Shown: positions 33,433-41,733 of the stretch, piece by piece
Layout: every line of letters begins with the position of its first letter
How positions within the stretch are numbered: position 1 is the first letter of the stretch
Source of the DNA: a bacterium
Lineage (GTDB): Bacteria > Bacillota_I > Bacilli_A > Izemoplasmatales > Izemoplasmataceae
NCBI GenBank assembly: GCA_018400875.1
Contig: JAGYLV010000002.1
Span: 1-64,000 of the forward strand
Direction: 5' to 3'
Length of the DNA stretch: 64,000 nt
Notes under the pieces: generated by a model
Told to the model about the DNA's origin: nothing
Databases searched by the model: none
The model's input: only the letters and a program-made list of their open reading frames with translations
Program-made: the position numbers and the translations under genes

Positions 33433-34611
33433 TTAACGGACCGCATTTCCAGAGACTTTAAGGCGTAAATTGACCCGGTCGGAAAGGGAAATTAATAAAA
33501 AGGCAAGGCCAAACATCCCGGCGGAAAAATAAAAGACTAAAAGTGGATTGATTTCATATAAAAACCCACTGATTAAAGGCCCTAGTACCATCCCGATGGA
33601 AAAAAACATTTGTCTGACGCCCATCAGTGATGCGTAGGTTTTGGGCGTCGCAGAGAGGGAAATGTAATGCTTTTCTAAGGGTTCAAACATCGCCTTCATC
33701 ACCATGTATATTAAAAAGATTGTATATAACCCCAGCATCAGCGGTTGAATTTGAAAGGTTAAGACGATGAGTAATGCACTGGCCAGTTGTAAGTACCGCA
33801 TGATCAGCATGTCTTTTTTGAATTTGGCCACCCAAGGAACGATGACGAAATTGGTGAATATACCCACCACGCCTGTAACTAATACGAACGTGCCTAGCTG
33901 GGCGGGGGTATAGCCCGAATCAATGATATATACATCTAAATATTTGGATAAATTCGTCGCCGCGATGGTCGCTAAAGCGAGTCCAATGAGAAATACAAGT
34001 AACGATCTATCTAAACGTAAAGCAGTCTTAAATTGATCGGTGAGTTTGGCCCCGTTAATATGTTTCCCGGAAAACTCTTTATACGTGAGTGCGACATATC
34101 CGGCATAAAGGGCATTGGCTCCGGCTTGGATGTAAAAGACTTCGCGGATAAAAAGATTTCCCAAAAGGCCGCCAACTTGGTAGCCAAAGGTCGTCCCCAG
34201 CGCTAAAAGTGCCGCGGTAATCGCGATGTTTTTCACCCGGTCTTCAGCGGGGGAATGATAAATCGTATAGGCGAGCAAAAGGGTGATTGAAGCACTGACT
34301 GAAAAGCCGGCTAAAAAGCGAAACGCTGTCATAATATAAGGATTGACACTGGTCCCAAACCCCACTTGCGCGATGCTGTAAAATAACAACCCAAAAACAA
34401 TCAGAGGGCGGTTTTTATACCGGTCACCTAATACGCCCCAAAATAAACTTCCGACCACGATGCCTAAAGACATAAACGAAAAAAAGAATCCAAACATGCG
34501 TGGATTCAATGCCAAGTCATTCACATACGTCGGAGTAATGGGATGCCCCAAGTTATGCAAGGTGCCTTGGATGAGGTAATACGAAAAAATGAGATAAAGC
34601 GTCTTTTTCAT
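33433..34611 (-). CDS. Major facilitator superfamily transporter
   Basis: 392-residue protein with 12 predicted membrane helices. The loop between helices 2 and 3 has GVLGDRYKNRPLIVFG, the MFS motif A. Substrate cannot be inferred; drug exporters and sugar or metabolite carriers share this layout. Its ATG overlaps the yebC stop by ATGA. A weak TT-rich region follows, but I see no strong terminator before pgsA. Confidence 0.8.
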   Translation of the reverse strand: MKKTLYLIFSYYLIQGTLHNLGHPITPTYVNDLALNPRMFGFFFSFMSLGIVVGSLFWGVLGDRYKNRPLIVFGLLFYSIAQVGFGTSVNPYIMTAFRFLAGFSVSASITLLLAYTIYHSPAEDRVKNIAITAALLALGTTFGYQVGGLLGNLFIREVFYIQAGANALYAGYVALTYKEFSGKHINGAKLTDQFKTALRLDRSLLVFLIGLALATIAATNLSKYLDVYIIDSGYTPAQLGTFVLVTGVVGIFTNFVIVPWVAKFKKDMLIMRYLQLASALLIVLTFQIQPLMLGLYTIFLIYMVMKAMFEPLEKHYISLSATPKTYASLMGVRQMFFSIGMVLGPLISGFLYEINPLLVFYFSAGMFGLAFLLISLSDRVNLRLKVSGNAVR

Positions 34612-35330
34612 TCGGCGTCCAATTCTACGTTGTGATACACGTGGGATACATCATCCACATCATCGAGCATGGCGAGCAATTTTTCGAATGTGGTTTTGGC
34701 TTCACCGTCAAGCGTTAAGGTTTCCATCGCAAACCAGCCTTGGTCTTGATGGGAAATGGTTAAAGCTTCATCGGTTTTTAATACGTCTAAGATGGCGTCT
34801 AAATCATACCCTTTAGCGGTGATTAAACTGCCTGGGTCTGCTTCTTCAATGTCGATCACTTCGACGTCATTTTCTAAAAGTAACTCGAGTAAATCTTCGG
34901 CCGATTTACCTTCAACCGCGACGTGCGATAAATGGTCATATCCATGTTCAACTGACCCGGAAACGCCCAGTTTCGATTGCGTTTTCGTGAAGCAATTACG
35001 CACCTCTGAAATCGTCCGGTTCACATTATCGGTCATCGCATCAACTAAAAGACTTGACCCACCGGGGCCAAACCCTTCGTAGCGAACGGCCAAATAATCT
35101 TCCCCCGCCGATTGGGTGGCTTTGTCGATATTACGTTTGATGACGTCGGTGGGCACTTGCTCACTTTTCGCTTTTTCCATCAATTTCTTAAGGGCTTGAT
35201 TGGTCTCAGGATTGGTGCCACCGTTTTTGGCAGCCATGTAAATTTCTTTGCCGTAACGCGAATAGAGTTTCGCTTTTTGGAGGTTGGTTTTGGCCATCGC
35301 CTCTTTACGGACTTCAAATTTACGACCCAT
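34608..35330 (-). CDS. yebC: YebC/PmpR-family DNA-binding or translation-associated protein
   Basis: 240-residue cytosolic protein, standard family length. Family features: MGRKFEVRKEAMAKT at the N-terminus (usually MAGHSKWxNI), NPETNQALKKLMEKAKSEQVP, GFGPGGSSLLVDAMTDNVNRTISEVR near residue 95, and the acidic C-terminal domain. The N-terminus is of the YeeN/YebC-II type. Long annotated as a transcription regulator; recent work links the family to ribosomes at proline-rich stretches. It begins three bases after cvfB stops. Confidence 0.93.
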   Translation of the reverse strand: MGRKFEVRKEAMAKTNLQKAKLYSRYGKEIYMAAKNGGTNPETNQALKKLMEKAKSEQVPTDVIKRNIDKATQSAGEDYLAVRYEGFGPGGSSLLVDAMTDNVNRTISEVRNCFTKTQSKLGVSGSVEHGYDHLSHVAVEGKSAEDLLELLLENDVEVIDIEEADPGSLITAKGYDLDAILDVLKTDEALTISHQDQGWFAMETLTLDGEAKTTFEKLLAMLDDVDDVSHVYHNVELDAE

Positions 35331-35332
35331 GG

Positions 35333-36190
35333 TTATTCCTCTTCTCTCAGTGTGGTTTGGTGGGGAGCGAGACGCACTTTACGCTCTTTGTAAAGTGTTC
35401 CTAAAGCACGTTTAAACGCGGCTTTTGACATGTGAAATTCTTTAAAAATGGCGTCGGCATTGCTTTTATCGCCATAGGGAATCGATCCTTGCTTTTTTAA
35501 AACATCCAAAATCCGGTCGGCATCACTTTCTAAGGCCAATTCTTTTTGGGGCGTCAATGTGCCATTGTATTTCAGCCGGCTCACCATGTGAGTAATGGTA
35601 ATCTCCAAGGTTTCACCGATGCGGTGTTGTTTACGGGTATGTTTGTAGTAAACGTATATTTCAAACCCATCTTTGGTGAAACACACTAAGCCTTCGGGGC
35701 CTAAATTAAACACATACGCCTGGACCGTAAGTCCTACCTCAAGCTCACCTTGAGGTTCTAACGTTTTAGACAGTTGGAAGCGAGCGGGAATCTTGGCGAC
35801 CATTTGGGACTTTCCCGGTTTTAAATGGGCAAACACTGTATCTCCTTTTTGGGGCCACTCTTCTTTCAAGTGAGGAAGGTCGTCTTTCGATAACAACATG
35901 TCTTTTTTCAGACCGATGTTGACAAATACTCCGAGTCCAAATTTTTGTTCCACCACTTCCACCCACGCACAGTCATACGCGGTGATGGTCGGGACATGGG
36001 TCGTGGCGACCACGGATTTGGACTGATCAAAATATAAAAACGCATCCACCGTTTCATTTTCATGAAGCGGATGTTTGGCGAGTGATTGATTTAAAAAAAT
36101 GGCGCCATCGTCATTTTCCAACTGGTAGCCATCGGATTCTACGCTGATGACGCGCATGGTATTCATTTGAGCGACTTTGAGTCCTGGCAT
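35333..36190 (-). CDS. cvfB: CvfB-family S1-like RNA-binding protein
   Basis: 285 residues, matching the CvfB family (B. subtilis YitL): three S1-like OB domains followed by a winged-helix C-terminal domain (AFKRALGTLYKERKV near residue 260). Conserved marks are FGLGVFVNIGLKKDMLLSKDDLP near residue 85 and GLVCFTKDGFEIYVYYKHTRKQ near 185. In Staphylococcus the protein affects virulence-gene expression; here a general RNA-binding role is more likely. First gene of a cvfB-yebC-MFS run and divergent from rpsT. Confidence 0.88.
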   Translation of the reverse strand: MPGLKVAQMNTMRVISVESDGYQLENDDGAIFLNQSLAKHPLHENETVDAFLYFDQSKSVVATTHVPTITAYDCAWVEVVEQKFGLGVFVNIGLKKDMLLSKDDLPHLKEEWPQKGDTVFAHLKPGKSQMVAKIPARFQLSKTLEPQGELEVGLTVQAYVFNLGPEGLVCFTKDGFEIYVYYKHTRKQHRIGETLEITITHMVSRLKYNGTLTPQKELALESDADRILDVLKKQGSIPYGDKSNADAIFKEFHMSKAAFKRALGTLYKERKVRLAPHQTTLREEE

Positions 36191-36254
36191 ATCTATGCAC
36201 CTCGTTAAAGTATTATAACAAAAGAGATTAAATCACGCACCGCTTATATTTGGG

Positions 36255-36283
36255 TTGCTTTTAGCATGCGCCTTTGGTACAAT
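36255..36283 (+). promoter_or_regulatory. rpsT promoter
   Basis: TTGCTT, a 17-bp spacer and TACAAT lie 33 bases ahead of the rpsT start. Confidence 0.7.
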
Positions 36284-36315
36284 GATTTCGCATATTGATT
36301 GAAGGAGGAAGCTCT

Positions 36316-36594
36316 GTGGCAAATATCAAACAACAAGCGAAACGGATCGGTCAAGACGCCAAACGTCGTCAGGCCAATGTGATTTTCAAATCCAGTTTAA
36401 AAACGGCCATCAAAAAAGTGGAAGCTGCTGCGTCAAATCAAGACGTTGAAGCCGCCAAAGCCCCACTATCTACGGCGTTCAAAAAACTCGATAAAGCAGT
36501 ATCTAAAGGCATTCATCATAAAAATTACGTCAATCGTACCAAAGCGCGTTTACAAAAACTTGTCAACGACATCAATTCAAGTCCTGCCGCTTAA
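36316..36594 (+). CDS. rpsT: 30S ribosomal protein S20
   Basis: Primary 16S rRNA-binding protein of the small subunit. About 92 residues from a GTG start reading MANIKQQAKRIGQDAKRR, the expected S20 opening. AAGGAGG lies seven bases upstream. The ORF track starts at a TTG seven codons earlier, which would place the ribosome-binding site inside the gene, so I reject that start. The protein is Lys/Ala-rich and all-helical as in the family. Divergent from cvfB and convergent with holA, a position shared with Bacillus. Its own terminator begins inside the last codons. Confidence 0.95.
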   Translation: MANIKQQAKRIGQDAKRRQANVIFKSSLKTAIKKVEAAASNQDVEAAKAPLSTAFKKLDKAVSKGIHHKNYVNRTKARLQKLVNDINSSPAA

Positions 36595-36615
36595 ACAGTG
36601 GTTCGGACTTTTTTT
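36579..36615 (+). terminator. rpsT terminator, left arm inside the coding 3' end
   Basis: AAGTCC...GCT pairs with AGTGGTTCGGACTT (some G-U pairs) and is followed by eight T. The left arm uses the last five codons and the stop of rpsT. Confidence 0.7.
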
Positions 36616-37568
36616 TATACCCCAAGCACAAATAATTCGAGCGCTAAGGTTTTATCCATCAGACCTGTTTTAATCTTGAGATCATACTCTTCTAATTGCT
36701 TGAGACTTTTTTCCACATGGGATCTGGGATATTGACGCGCGTTTTTCATCATGTAATAGGCCCGCCCACTTTTCACATTCAAATACTGTTGGATGGCATC
36801 TTGATTCATGCCTTCGGCCAGCAAACTTTGGGTGAGAACCATCTCCCGGAATTTATTGATAAAGGCACTGAGAATTCTCAGTGGGTCTTCTTTGGCTGCG
36901 AGCATTTGGCGAATGCGTTTAAACGCGGCTTCTTTTTCGTTCGCAAACAACAAATTCATAATATCAAATACGTTATCTTCCATTTGAATGGTGATTAAAT
37001 GGTCTAAGGTTTCATCATCCACATGGGTTTTCCCCGCCGCATAAAGCAATAACTTCTGCAGTTCATGATAGGCCGTTTCAGGGTCGTGGGTAATGCGTTC
37101 CATTAACAGCTTTTTCCCATCGGACGATAGCGTGAGCTGAGCTTTTGATAATTGCCGTTCGACCCAGGCATTTAAATCTTGGGGTTTTTTACTCGGCGCG
37201 CTGATGATTTCGGCGTGTTCATAAAAAGCTTTCATTTCTTTATTTTTAAGCAGCGTCGCATGCGGCACTTGAAAAATTAAGAGTACCGGCGACTCACTGG
37301 TGGAAGTAATAAATTTAAAATGGGTACTTTCAGTCATCTGCGCTTTGGCTTTGGCATCGGCAAAAAAATGCGCATTTTTGATGACCACACATTTTTGATC
37401 AGCCATGAAAGGAATGGTGAGGGCATCTTGCAGCGCGGTGTCTAAATCGACTTCATCTAAATCGTAAACGCTTTGATTAAACGCATCGATCTCGGCACTT
37501 TTAATGAGCTGATTGGTTTTATTTTTAATGAAGAAAAAATCAGGGCCATGCAGGATATAAATCGTCAT
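36615..37568 (-). CDS. holA: DNA polymerase III delta subunit
   Basis: Clamp-loader subunit that opens the beta clamp. The ORF track begins 41 codons upstream inside comEC, but GGGGAGG and an ATG at 37568 (MTIYILHGPDFFFIKN) give the true start. Result: 317 residues, near the usual 330-345. The N-terminal DNA_pol3_delta domain shows HGPDxFxIK and VVIKNA; middle domain ERITHDPETAYHELQKLLLYA; C-terminal collar domain. The gene follows comEC as in B. subtilis (yqeN), which supports the call. Confidence 0.92.
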   Translation of the reverse strand: MTIYILHGPDFFFIKNKTNQLIKSAEIDAFNQSVYDLDEVDLDTALQDALTIPFMADQKCVVIKNAHFFADAKAKAQMTESTHFKFITSTSESPVLLIFQVPHATLLKNKEMKAFYEHAEIISAPSKKPQDLNAWVERQLSKAQLTLSSDGKKLLMERITHDPETAYHELQKLLLYAAGKTHVDDETLDHLITIQMEDNVFDIMNLLFANEKEAAFKRIRQMLAAKEDPLRILSAFINKFREMVLTQSLLAEGMNQDAIQQYLNVKSGRAYYMMKNARQYPRSHVEKSLKQLEEYDLKIKTGLMDKTLALELFVLGV

Positions 37569-37596
37569 AAAAACCTCCCCATTAGTGTAGCATATT

Positions 37597-39681
37597 TTAA
37601 GGCCAAAACGCAGGGAGAGAAAGCGTCCACTTAGGTCCGATAATAAAACGTGTCGTCCCATGTACATCGGTTCTAAAAATCTCGATGTCACGGCTTTCTA
37701 AGCGGTCAATGACCTCGTCACTCGGAAAATCAAAGCGGTTGGCATGCGGCAAATTAATCAACGCAATATCCGGATTCACGTGGTCTAAAAAAACATCACT
37801 GGTCGAGCTTTTGGACCCGTGGTGTGAGACTTTTAAAAAATCGATGGCAGGCACCGGGCGTTCAACGAAGTCGGCCTCTCTTAAGGCTTCGATGTCGCCG
37901 GTAAATAAACCGCTCCACCCTTTTCGCTCAAGGGTTACCACCACGGATTGTTCGTTTTTTGACGGATAAGAGCGGGCGGGCAAGTCAAAGGTCAACAAGG
38001 CGTCCCCACACGCTAATGCCTCTGGGATGTTTTCCGGGGTAATGTGATCATCCCACGTGAAATAAGGATCATTCATCAAGGCTTCTATCCCATCGGCGTG
38101 ATCGGCATCATCATGCGTCGTAATGAGGACCTGAAAATGATTAATCCCATGATTTTTGAGATGCGTTTTGAGCGCTTCACTGGTCATTTCTGTCCCCCCA
38201 TCAATTAAGATATTACAGCGGTTGAACGGGGCTTGATATAAAAAACTATCTCCGTCCACATCGAGCACCGATAGGACGGGGTAAAACGCCAGGCTAGACA
38301 CGATAAACCCGGCCGCAATCAACACACTAGAGCCCGTGATTAAGCGATACATTGACCCTTTTGAAGTGATTAAAATGATCACCCATCCGGCGTAGTAAAA
38401 AAGCGCAAAGACGCCAAATGTAAAGGGCACACTCACCGGGATATACACCCACTCATACGCCCAAAGCAACATCGTTTCAAACCCCATGAAAAGTGGATCA
38501 ACGATGACTTCTAAGGCTGGGATAAAAAACGTAATATAAGAAAGCGGAAGTAAATAAAACCCTAAGACGATGACCGCGATGATGTTTAAAAAGATACTGC
38601 TTAAGTTCACACTCCCACTCATCATCATAATCAGCGGAAGCGTAGTCATAAACGCATAGATAGAAACACGCACTGGGGCCCCCTTTAATAAAAGGGTGGG
38701 CGCCATGAGTAGTAAGATTAAAGTCACCGAATAACTGAGTAAAAACGCCGGTTGGTAAACGACATTGGGCGTGATTAATACACTGCCTATAATGAGCAAC
38801 CCCAGTCCATCAAGCGGGGTTAACGTTCCTTTAAAACGCCGGTTTAACTGAATGAAGCCATAGAGTAAACTCGCCCGCATGAGTGAAACTGAAAAATCCG
38901 TCAAAACAAGATAAATCCCTAAAATCCCGCTGATGATCAATAGCCTCAAATCACGTGGGATTTTTTTGAGTATAAGCTCTAATGCCAAAGCTAAAAGCCC
39001 GACATGAAGGCCCGAAACCGCAAAGATATGGGCAATGCCAAGGGCTCGAATTGGGGTGATTAAATCCTCATCAAAACCGTCCGTAGACCCCAGAAAAAAA
39101 GCCGTCATGTAGGGTTTTAATGTGCTGAATTCACGGTCGATGTAGGCTTGCACTTTTTCGGGTAAACGGATATTTGGCGCTTTATAATCGGTGACGTCTA
39201 CGGTCTTCGCATACAATGTCCCGCGGATATTTTGACTTTTCAAATACTTGGATTGATCGAATCCTCCAATCAAACTAGAGGCATTTTCAGGCAGTAACTG
39301 AAAGGTTGCACGTACGGTACTGCCCGGGTTTAAAGGGGCGGTCCCCACATATAAATAAAACGTGCCTTCTGACGTTTTGAGGGTGTGCTTGGTGTCTTCC
39401 ACATGAATGATGGTGCCTTCTTTCGGCACGGTGATGGGACGCATCTCTAACACGCCCCAGTGTACAACTAAAAGTACACTGAGCACGAAGCCCCATCTCA
39501 ACAATCGTTTATCCAGGCGAACCAGCCACATTCCAATGATTGGTAAAAGTCCCCATAAAAAAAGGTGCGTTAAAGCAAGCCGGACGATAAAAAGCGTCAC
39601 CCCTAATGCAATGTAATCACCACTACGGGGTAATGAGCGTTTCAATGTTTGCAAGCGTCTGCGCTCCAATTCCTGGGACAT
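37597..39681 (-). CDS. comEC: DNA internalization channel protein ComEC/Rec2
   Basis: Polytopic membrane protein thought to carry ssDNA across the membrane during transformation. N-terminal helices and an OB-like DUF4131 region (residues 20-190), a competence domain with HIFAVSGLHVGLLALALE near residue 225, then a metallo-beta-lactamase-like domain with TTHDDADHADGIEAL near 530 and SHHGSKSSTSD near 640. The ORF track adds 76 codons that overlap comEA; I start at ATG 39681 (MSQELERRR), though TTG at 39654 with GGAG upstream is also possible. Length about 694 residues. It overlaps comEA by about 59 bases. Confidence 0.92.
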   Translation of the reverse strand: MSQELERRRLQTLKRSLPRSGDYIALGVTLFIVRLALTHLFLWGLLPIIGMWLVRLDKRLLRWGFVLSVLLVVHWGVLEMRPITVPKEGTIIHVEDTKHTLKTSEGTFYLYVGTAPLNPGSTVRATFQLLPENASSLIGGFDQSKYLKSQNIRGTLYAKTVDVTDYKAPNIRLPEKVQAYIDREFSTLKPYMTAFFLGSTDGFDEDLITPIRALGIAHIFAVSGLHVGLLALALELILKKIPRDLRLLIISGILGIYLVLTDFSVSLMRASLLYGFIQLNRRFKGTLTPLDGLGLLIIGSVLITPNVVYQPAFLLSYSVTLILLLMAPTLLLKGAPVRVSIYAFMTTLPLIMMMSGSVNLSSIFLNIIAVIVLGFYLLPLSYITFFIPALEVIVDPLFMGFETMLLWAYEWVYIPVSVPFTFGVFALFYYAGWVIILITSKGSMYRLITGSSVLIAAGFIVSSLAFYPVLSVLDVDGDSFLYQAPFNRCNILIDGGTEMTSEALKTHLKNHGINHFQVLITTHDDADHADGIEALMNDPYFTWDDHITPENIPEALACGDALLTFDLPARSYPSKNEQSVVVTLERKGWSGLFTGDIEALREADFVERPVPAIDFLKVSHHGSKSSTSDVFLDHVNPDIALINLPHANRFDFPSDEVIDRLESRDIEIFRTDVHGTTRFIIGPKWTLSLPAFWP

Positions 39682-40141
39682 CGAGAAGATCTTCGATGGT
39701 TTTAAATGGGCGTTCACTGCGGGCTTGTATGATCGCTTCGGCCGTGGCGGGTCCAATACCTGGAAGGGTTTCGAGTTCACTGGCCGTCGCGTGATTAATC
39801 GATATTTTCCCGTCATCGTTGGATAAGTGTTCATTTTTTGAAGGAATGAGGATGAGCCAGCCATCGTAGACGGTTTGGGTTTGATTGAGCGTGGATATAT
39901 CGGCTTCATCCGTCAGTCCGCCCGCCCGGTGAATCACGTCAAATAAGCGGCTACTATCGGCCACCTTATAAATGCCGGGGGTATTGACTTCCCCGCGTAA
40001 TTCCACATACACAAAAGCCTGAGCGGGCGGCGAATTAAGCACCGGCTCTTCAGAAGGGGAAGTGAAACGGTCAAATCTCAGACCAATGACCACCAACCAA
40101 CACGCCCCGGCAATGATGAGTGGCCACTTCTTTTTCAGCAT
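39623..40141 (-). CDS. comEA: Competence DNA-receptor protein ComEA
   Basis: Membrane-anchored DNA-binding protein for transformation. One N-terminal membrane helix (MLKKKWPLIIAGACWLVV), an SLBB domain (YVELRGEVNTPGIYKV, residues 45-105), and a C-terminal double helix-hairpin-helix domain (INHATASELETLPGIGPATA and LLDVPGIGAQTL). The ATG at 40141 is preferred over an ATG six codons upstream because AAGGAG lies 9 bases before it. That ribosome-binding site is part of the 3' arm of a perfect hairpin (see next feature). About 172 residues, family-typical. Confidence 0.95.
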   Translation of the reverse strand: MLKKKWPLIIAGACWLVVIGLRFDRFTSPSEEPVLNSPPAQAFVYVELRGEVNTPGIYKVADSSRLFDVIHRAGGLTDEADISTLNQTQTVYDGWLILIPSKNEHLSNDDGKISINHATASELETLPGIGPATAEAIIQARSERPFKTIEDLLDVPGIGAQTLANIETLITP

Positions 40142-40187
40142 AAAAAAACACTCCTTCATGCAAACGATACACGCTTAGGAGTGTTTT
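40142..40187 (-). terminator. Terminator/attenuator hairpin that includes the comEA ribosome-binding site
   Basis: On the minus strand AAAACACTCCT and AGGAGTGTTTT are perfect 11-base arms around a 21-nt loop, directly followed by TTT and the comEA ATG. It starts at the yqeM stop codon. It can act as an intrinsic terminator after yqeM. When not terminating, it buries the AAGGAG of comEA. Confidence 0.75.
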
Positions 40188-40854
40188 ACTTTTTTAAAAT
40201 ATAGATGGTTCGCTCGGCCCAATGAACCCTATCCAATACATTAAAAGGATGAAGTAATGTTTCAATGGTGGAGGAATCAAAGCTTCGTTGATTGAGCGTA
40301 GTCACGGTATCTTGGCGTTTTAAGCGATGTCTGAAACTACACGGATAAGGGCCTTTAGAAATGCGCCATGTTAAGGTTTCATCATGCCAGCTTAAGGTTT
40401 CTTGATAGCCGATCATCGTGTCAATGTAATCACAATTTAAGGTGTCGAAAAAGACCATGCCTCCGGGCGCTAATGCTTCATGCATATGCGTGAAAACTTG
40501 GGCAAATTGATCCAAGGTTTCTAAATGATTGATCACATCAAAGCCCATCACGATATGATCCATCTTAAAAGGAATCGGGTCTAAAATATTATGCGGCGCC
40601 ACATCGATGTGACACTTTGCGGCTTTCGCATTGGTCTGCGCTAGGCTTAAAAAATCCGGGCTAATATCTGTGGCTAATACCTCAAAACCTTTTTGTGCGA
40701 GTTCAATCCCAATAAAGGCGGGACCACACCCCATCTCTAAGAACTTCCCATCCCGGAGATGCGTTTGAATGATGTCTAAATAAAACTGTTTTAAATCGTG
40801 GTCGTAATGTTGCGCATAAAAGTCATAAAAAAGCGCATACGGGTCATGATTCAT
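40186..40854 (-). CDS. yqeM: SAM-dependent methyltransferase, YqeM type
   Basis: Class I methyltransferase of about 222 residues. SAM-binding motif I FLEMGCGPAFIGIELA at residue 40, motif II ATDISPDFLS, and a DVINHLET segment near residue 105. Position between rsfS and comEA matches B. subtilis yqeM. The ORF-track start lies 19 codons upstream in rsfS; I choose ATG 40854 (MNHDPYALFYDFYAQHYD), which gives the family N-terminus and an 11-base overlap with rsfS. Methyl acceptor unknown. Confidence 0.85.
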   Translation of the reverse strand: MNHDPYALFYDFYAQHYDHDLKQFYLDIIQTHLRDGKFLEMGCGPAFIGIELAQKGFEVLATDISPDFLSLAQTNAKAAKCHIDVAPHNILDPIPFKMDHIVMGFDVINHLETLDQFAQVFTHMHEALAPGGMVFFDTLNCDYIDTMIGYQETLSWHDETLTWRISKGPYPCSFRHRLKRQDTVTTLNQRSFDSSTIETLLHPFNVLDRVHWAERTIYILKK

Positions 40855-41182
40855 CAGCGACCGTCCAGTGCGGTAAGTCGAACCACAATTTTTCCAAATG
40901 GTAATACTCACGTTCTTCTTTTAAGAACACATGGACAATAGTATCCCCGCACGTCACCAACACCCAATCGGAATTATCGGCCCCTTCGACGTGGTTGGTC
41001 ATAGAAGATTCTACGGGTAAGTCTTTAAGCCGTTTCATCGTCGCTTGGAGTTGCCGCTGGTTGGTGGCGGTCGCAATCACGATGTAATCGTGAAACGGGT
41101 TGGATGTTTTCACATCATAGACGATGCGATCGACCGTTTTCATGTCGCTTAATGTGGTTAATACAGGATCAAGTTGACTCAT
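40844..41182 (-). CDS. rsfS: Ribosomal silencing factor RsfS
   Basis: Binds L14 on the 50S subunit and blocks joining with 30S when nutrients fall. 112 residues, DUF143 fold. Conserved features are DYIVIATATNQRQL near residue 31, GADNSDWVLVTCGDTIVHVFLKEEREYYHLEKLW near 65-98. It overlaps yqeK by ATGA and yqeM by 11 bases. Confidence 0.95.
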   Translation of the reverse strand: MSQLDPVLTTLSDMKTVDRIVYDVKTSNPFHDYIVIATATNQRQLQATMKRLKDLPVESSMTNHVEGADNSDWVLVTCGDTIVHVFLKEEREYYHLEKLWFDLPHWTVADES

Positions 41183-41733
41183 TCAGCCATCCTTTCTTTA
41201 AGGTAATGCGTGTACGTTTCTAAGCTATAAGCGTTGAGGCGGTCATGCTCGATGTCGTATTCGTATAAATGCGCAAGCATTAACCGAAACGCTTTCTCAA
41301 AATCCGTTTCGGCGATACTTCTTAACTGCGCGGCTTCCTCGTATGGACGCGACGGCTCAATTTTATCGGCGAGCATAAGAATTTTCTCTTCGAGGCTCAT
41401 CTGGGCCCGGCCCGTCGTGTGATATTTTATCGCATCGACCAGCGACTTGGAAAGCCCGTCGTCTTCGGCGAGTAAACTTGCAGAATACCCATGCATCATG
41501 AATTCAGGGAGGCTTTTCCAGTTCGCCTTTTGATGGGCATCAAACACATCGAAATGAAACGCAAGGGGGTCATATTTGGTGAGATCGTGATAATACGCGG
41601 CGGCTTCTAACCCCGCGGGGTCTAAGCCTTTTAGCCTCGCCCAGTGCATGGCTAAATCCCTGACACCTTCCACGTGGGGAATGCGCTCAGGAATCGCTTG
41701 ATACACCTTATAAAAACGTTCTTTAATCGTCAT
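41179..41733 (-). CDS. yqeK: HD-domain phosphohydrolase YqeK (diadenosine tetraphosphatase type)
   Basis: 184 residues, HD superfamily. HVEGVRDLAMHWA at residue 19 and YYHDLTKYDP near 48 supply the metal-binding His and His-Asp, with MMHGYSAS and the downstream Asp near 120. Members in Bacillus and Staphylococcus hydrolyse Ap4A symmetrically. In most Firmicutes yqeK follows nadD; here nadD is absent and yqeK directly follows yqeH. ATGA overlaps on both sides. Confidence 0.9.
   Translation of the reverse strand: MTIKERFYKVYQAIPERIPHVEGVRDLAMHWARLKGLDPAGLEAAAYYHDLTKYDPLAFHFDVFDAHQKANWKSLPEFMMHGYSASLLAEDDGLSKSLVDAIKYHTTGRAQMSLEEKILMLADKIEPSRPYEEAAQLRSIAETDFEKAFRLMLAHLYEYDIEHDRLNAYSLETYTHYLKERMAE

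Noticed and set aside
36295-36316. TTG start for S20 as in the ORF track
   Set aside because: AAGGAGG lies inside that extension, and GTG at 36316 yields the family N-terminus MANIK.
39682-39909. 76-codon N-terminal extension of ComEC
   Set aside because: It is a shadow of comEA in another frame, with no ComEC-like residues.
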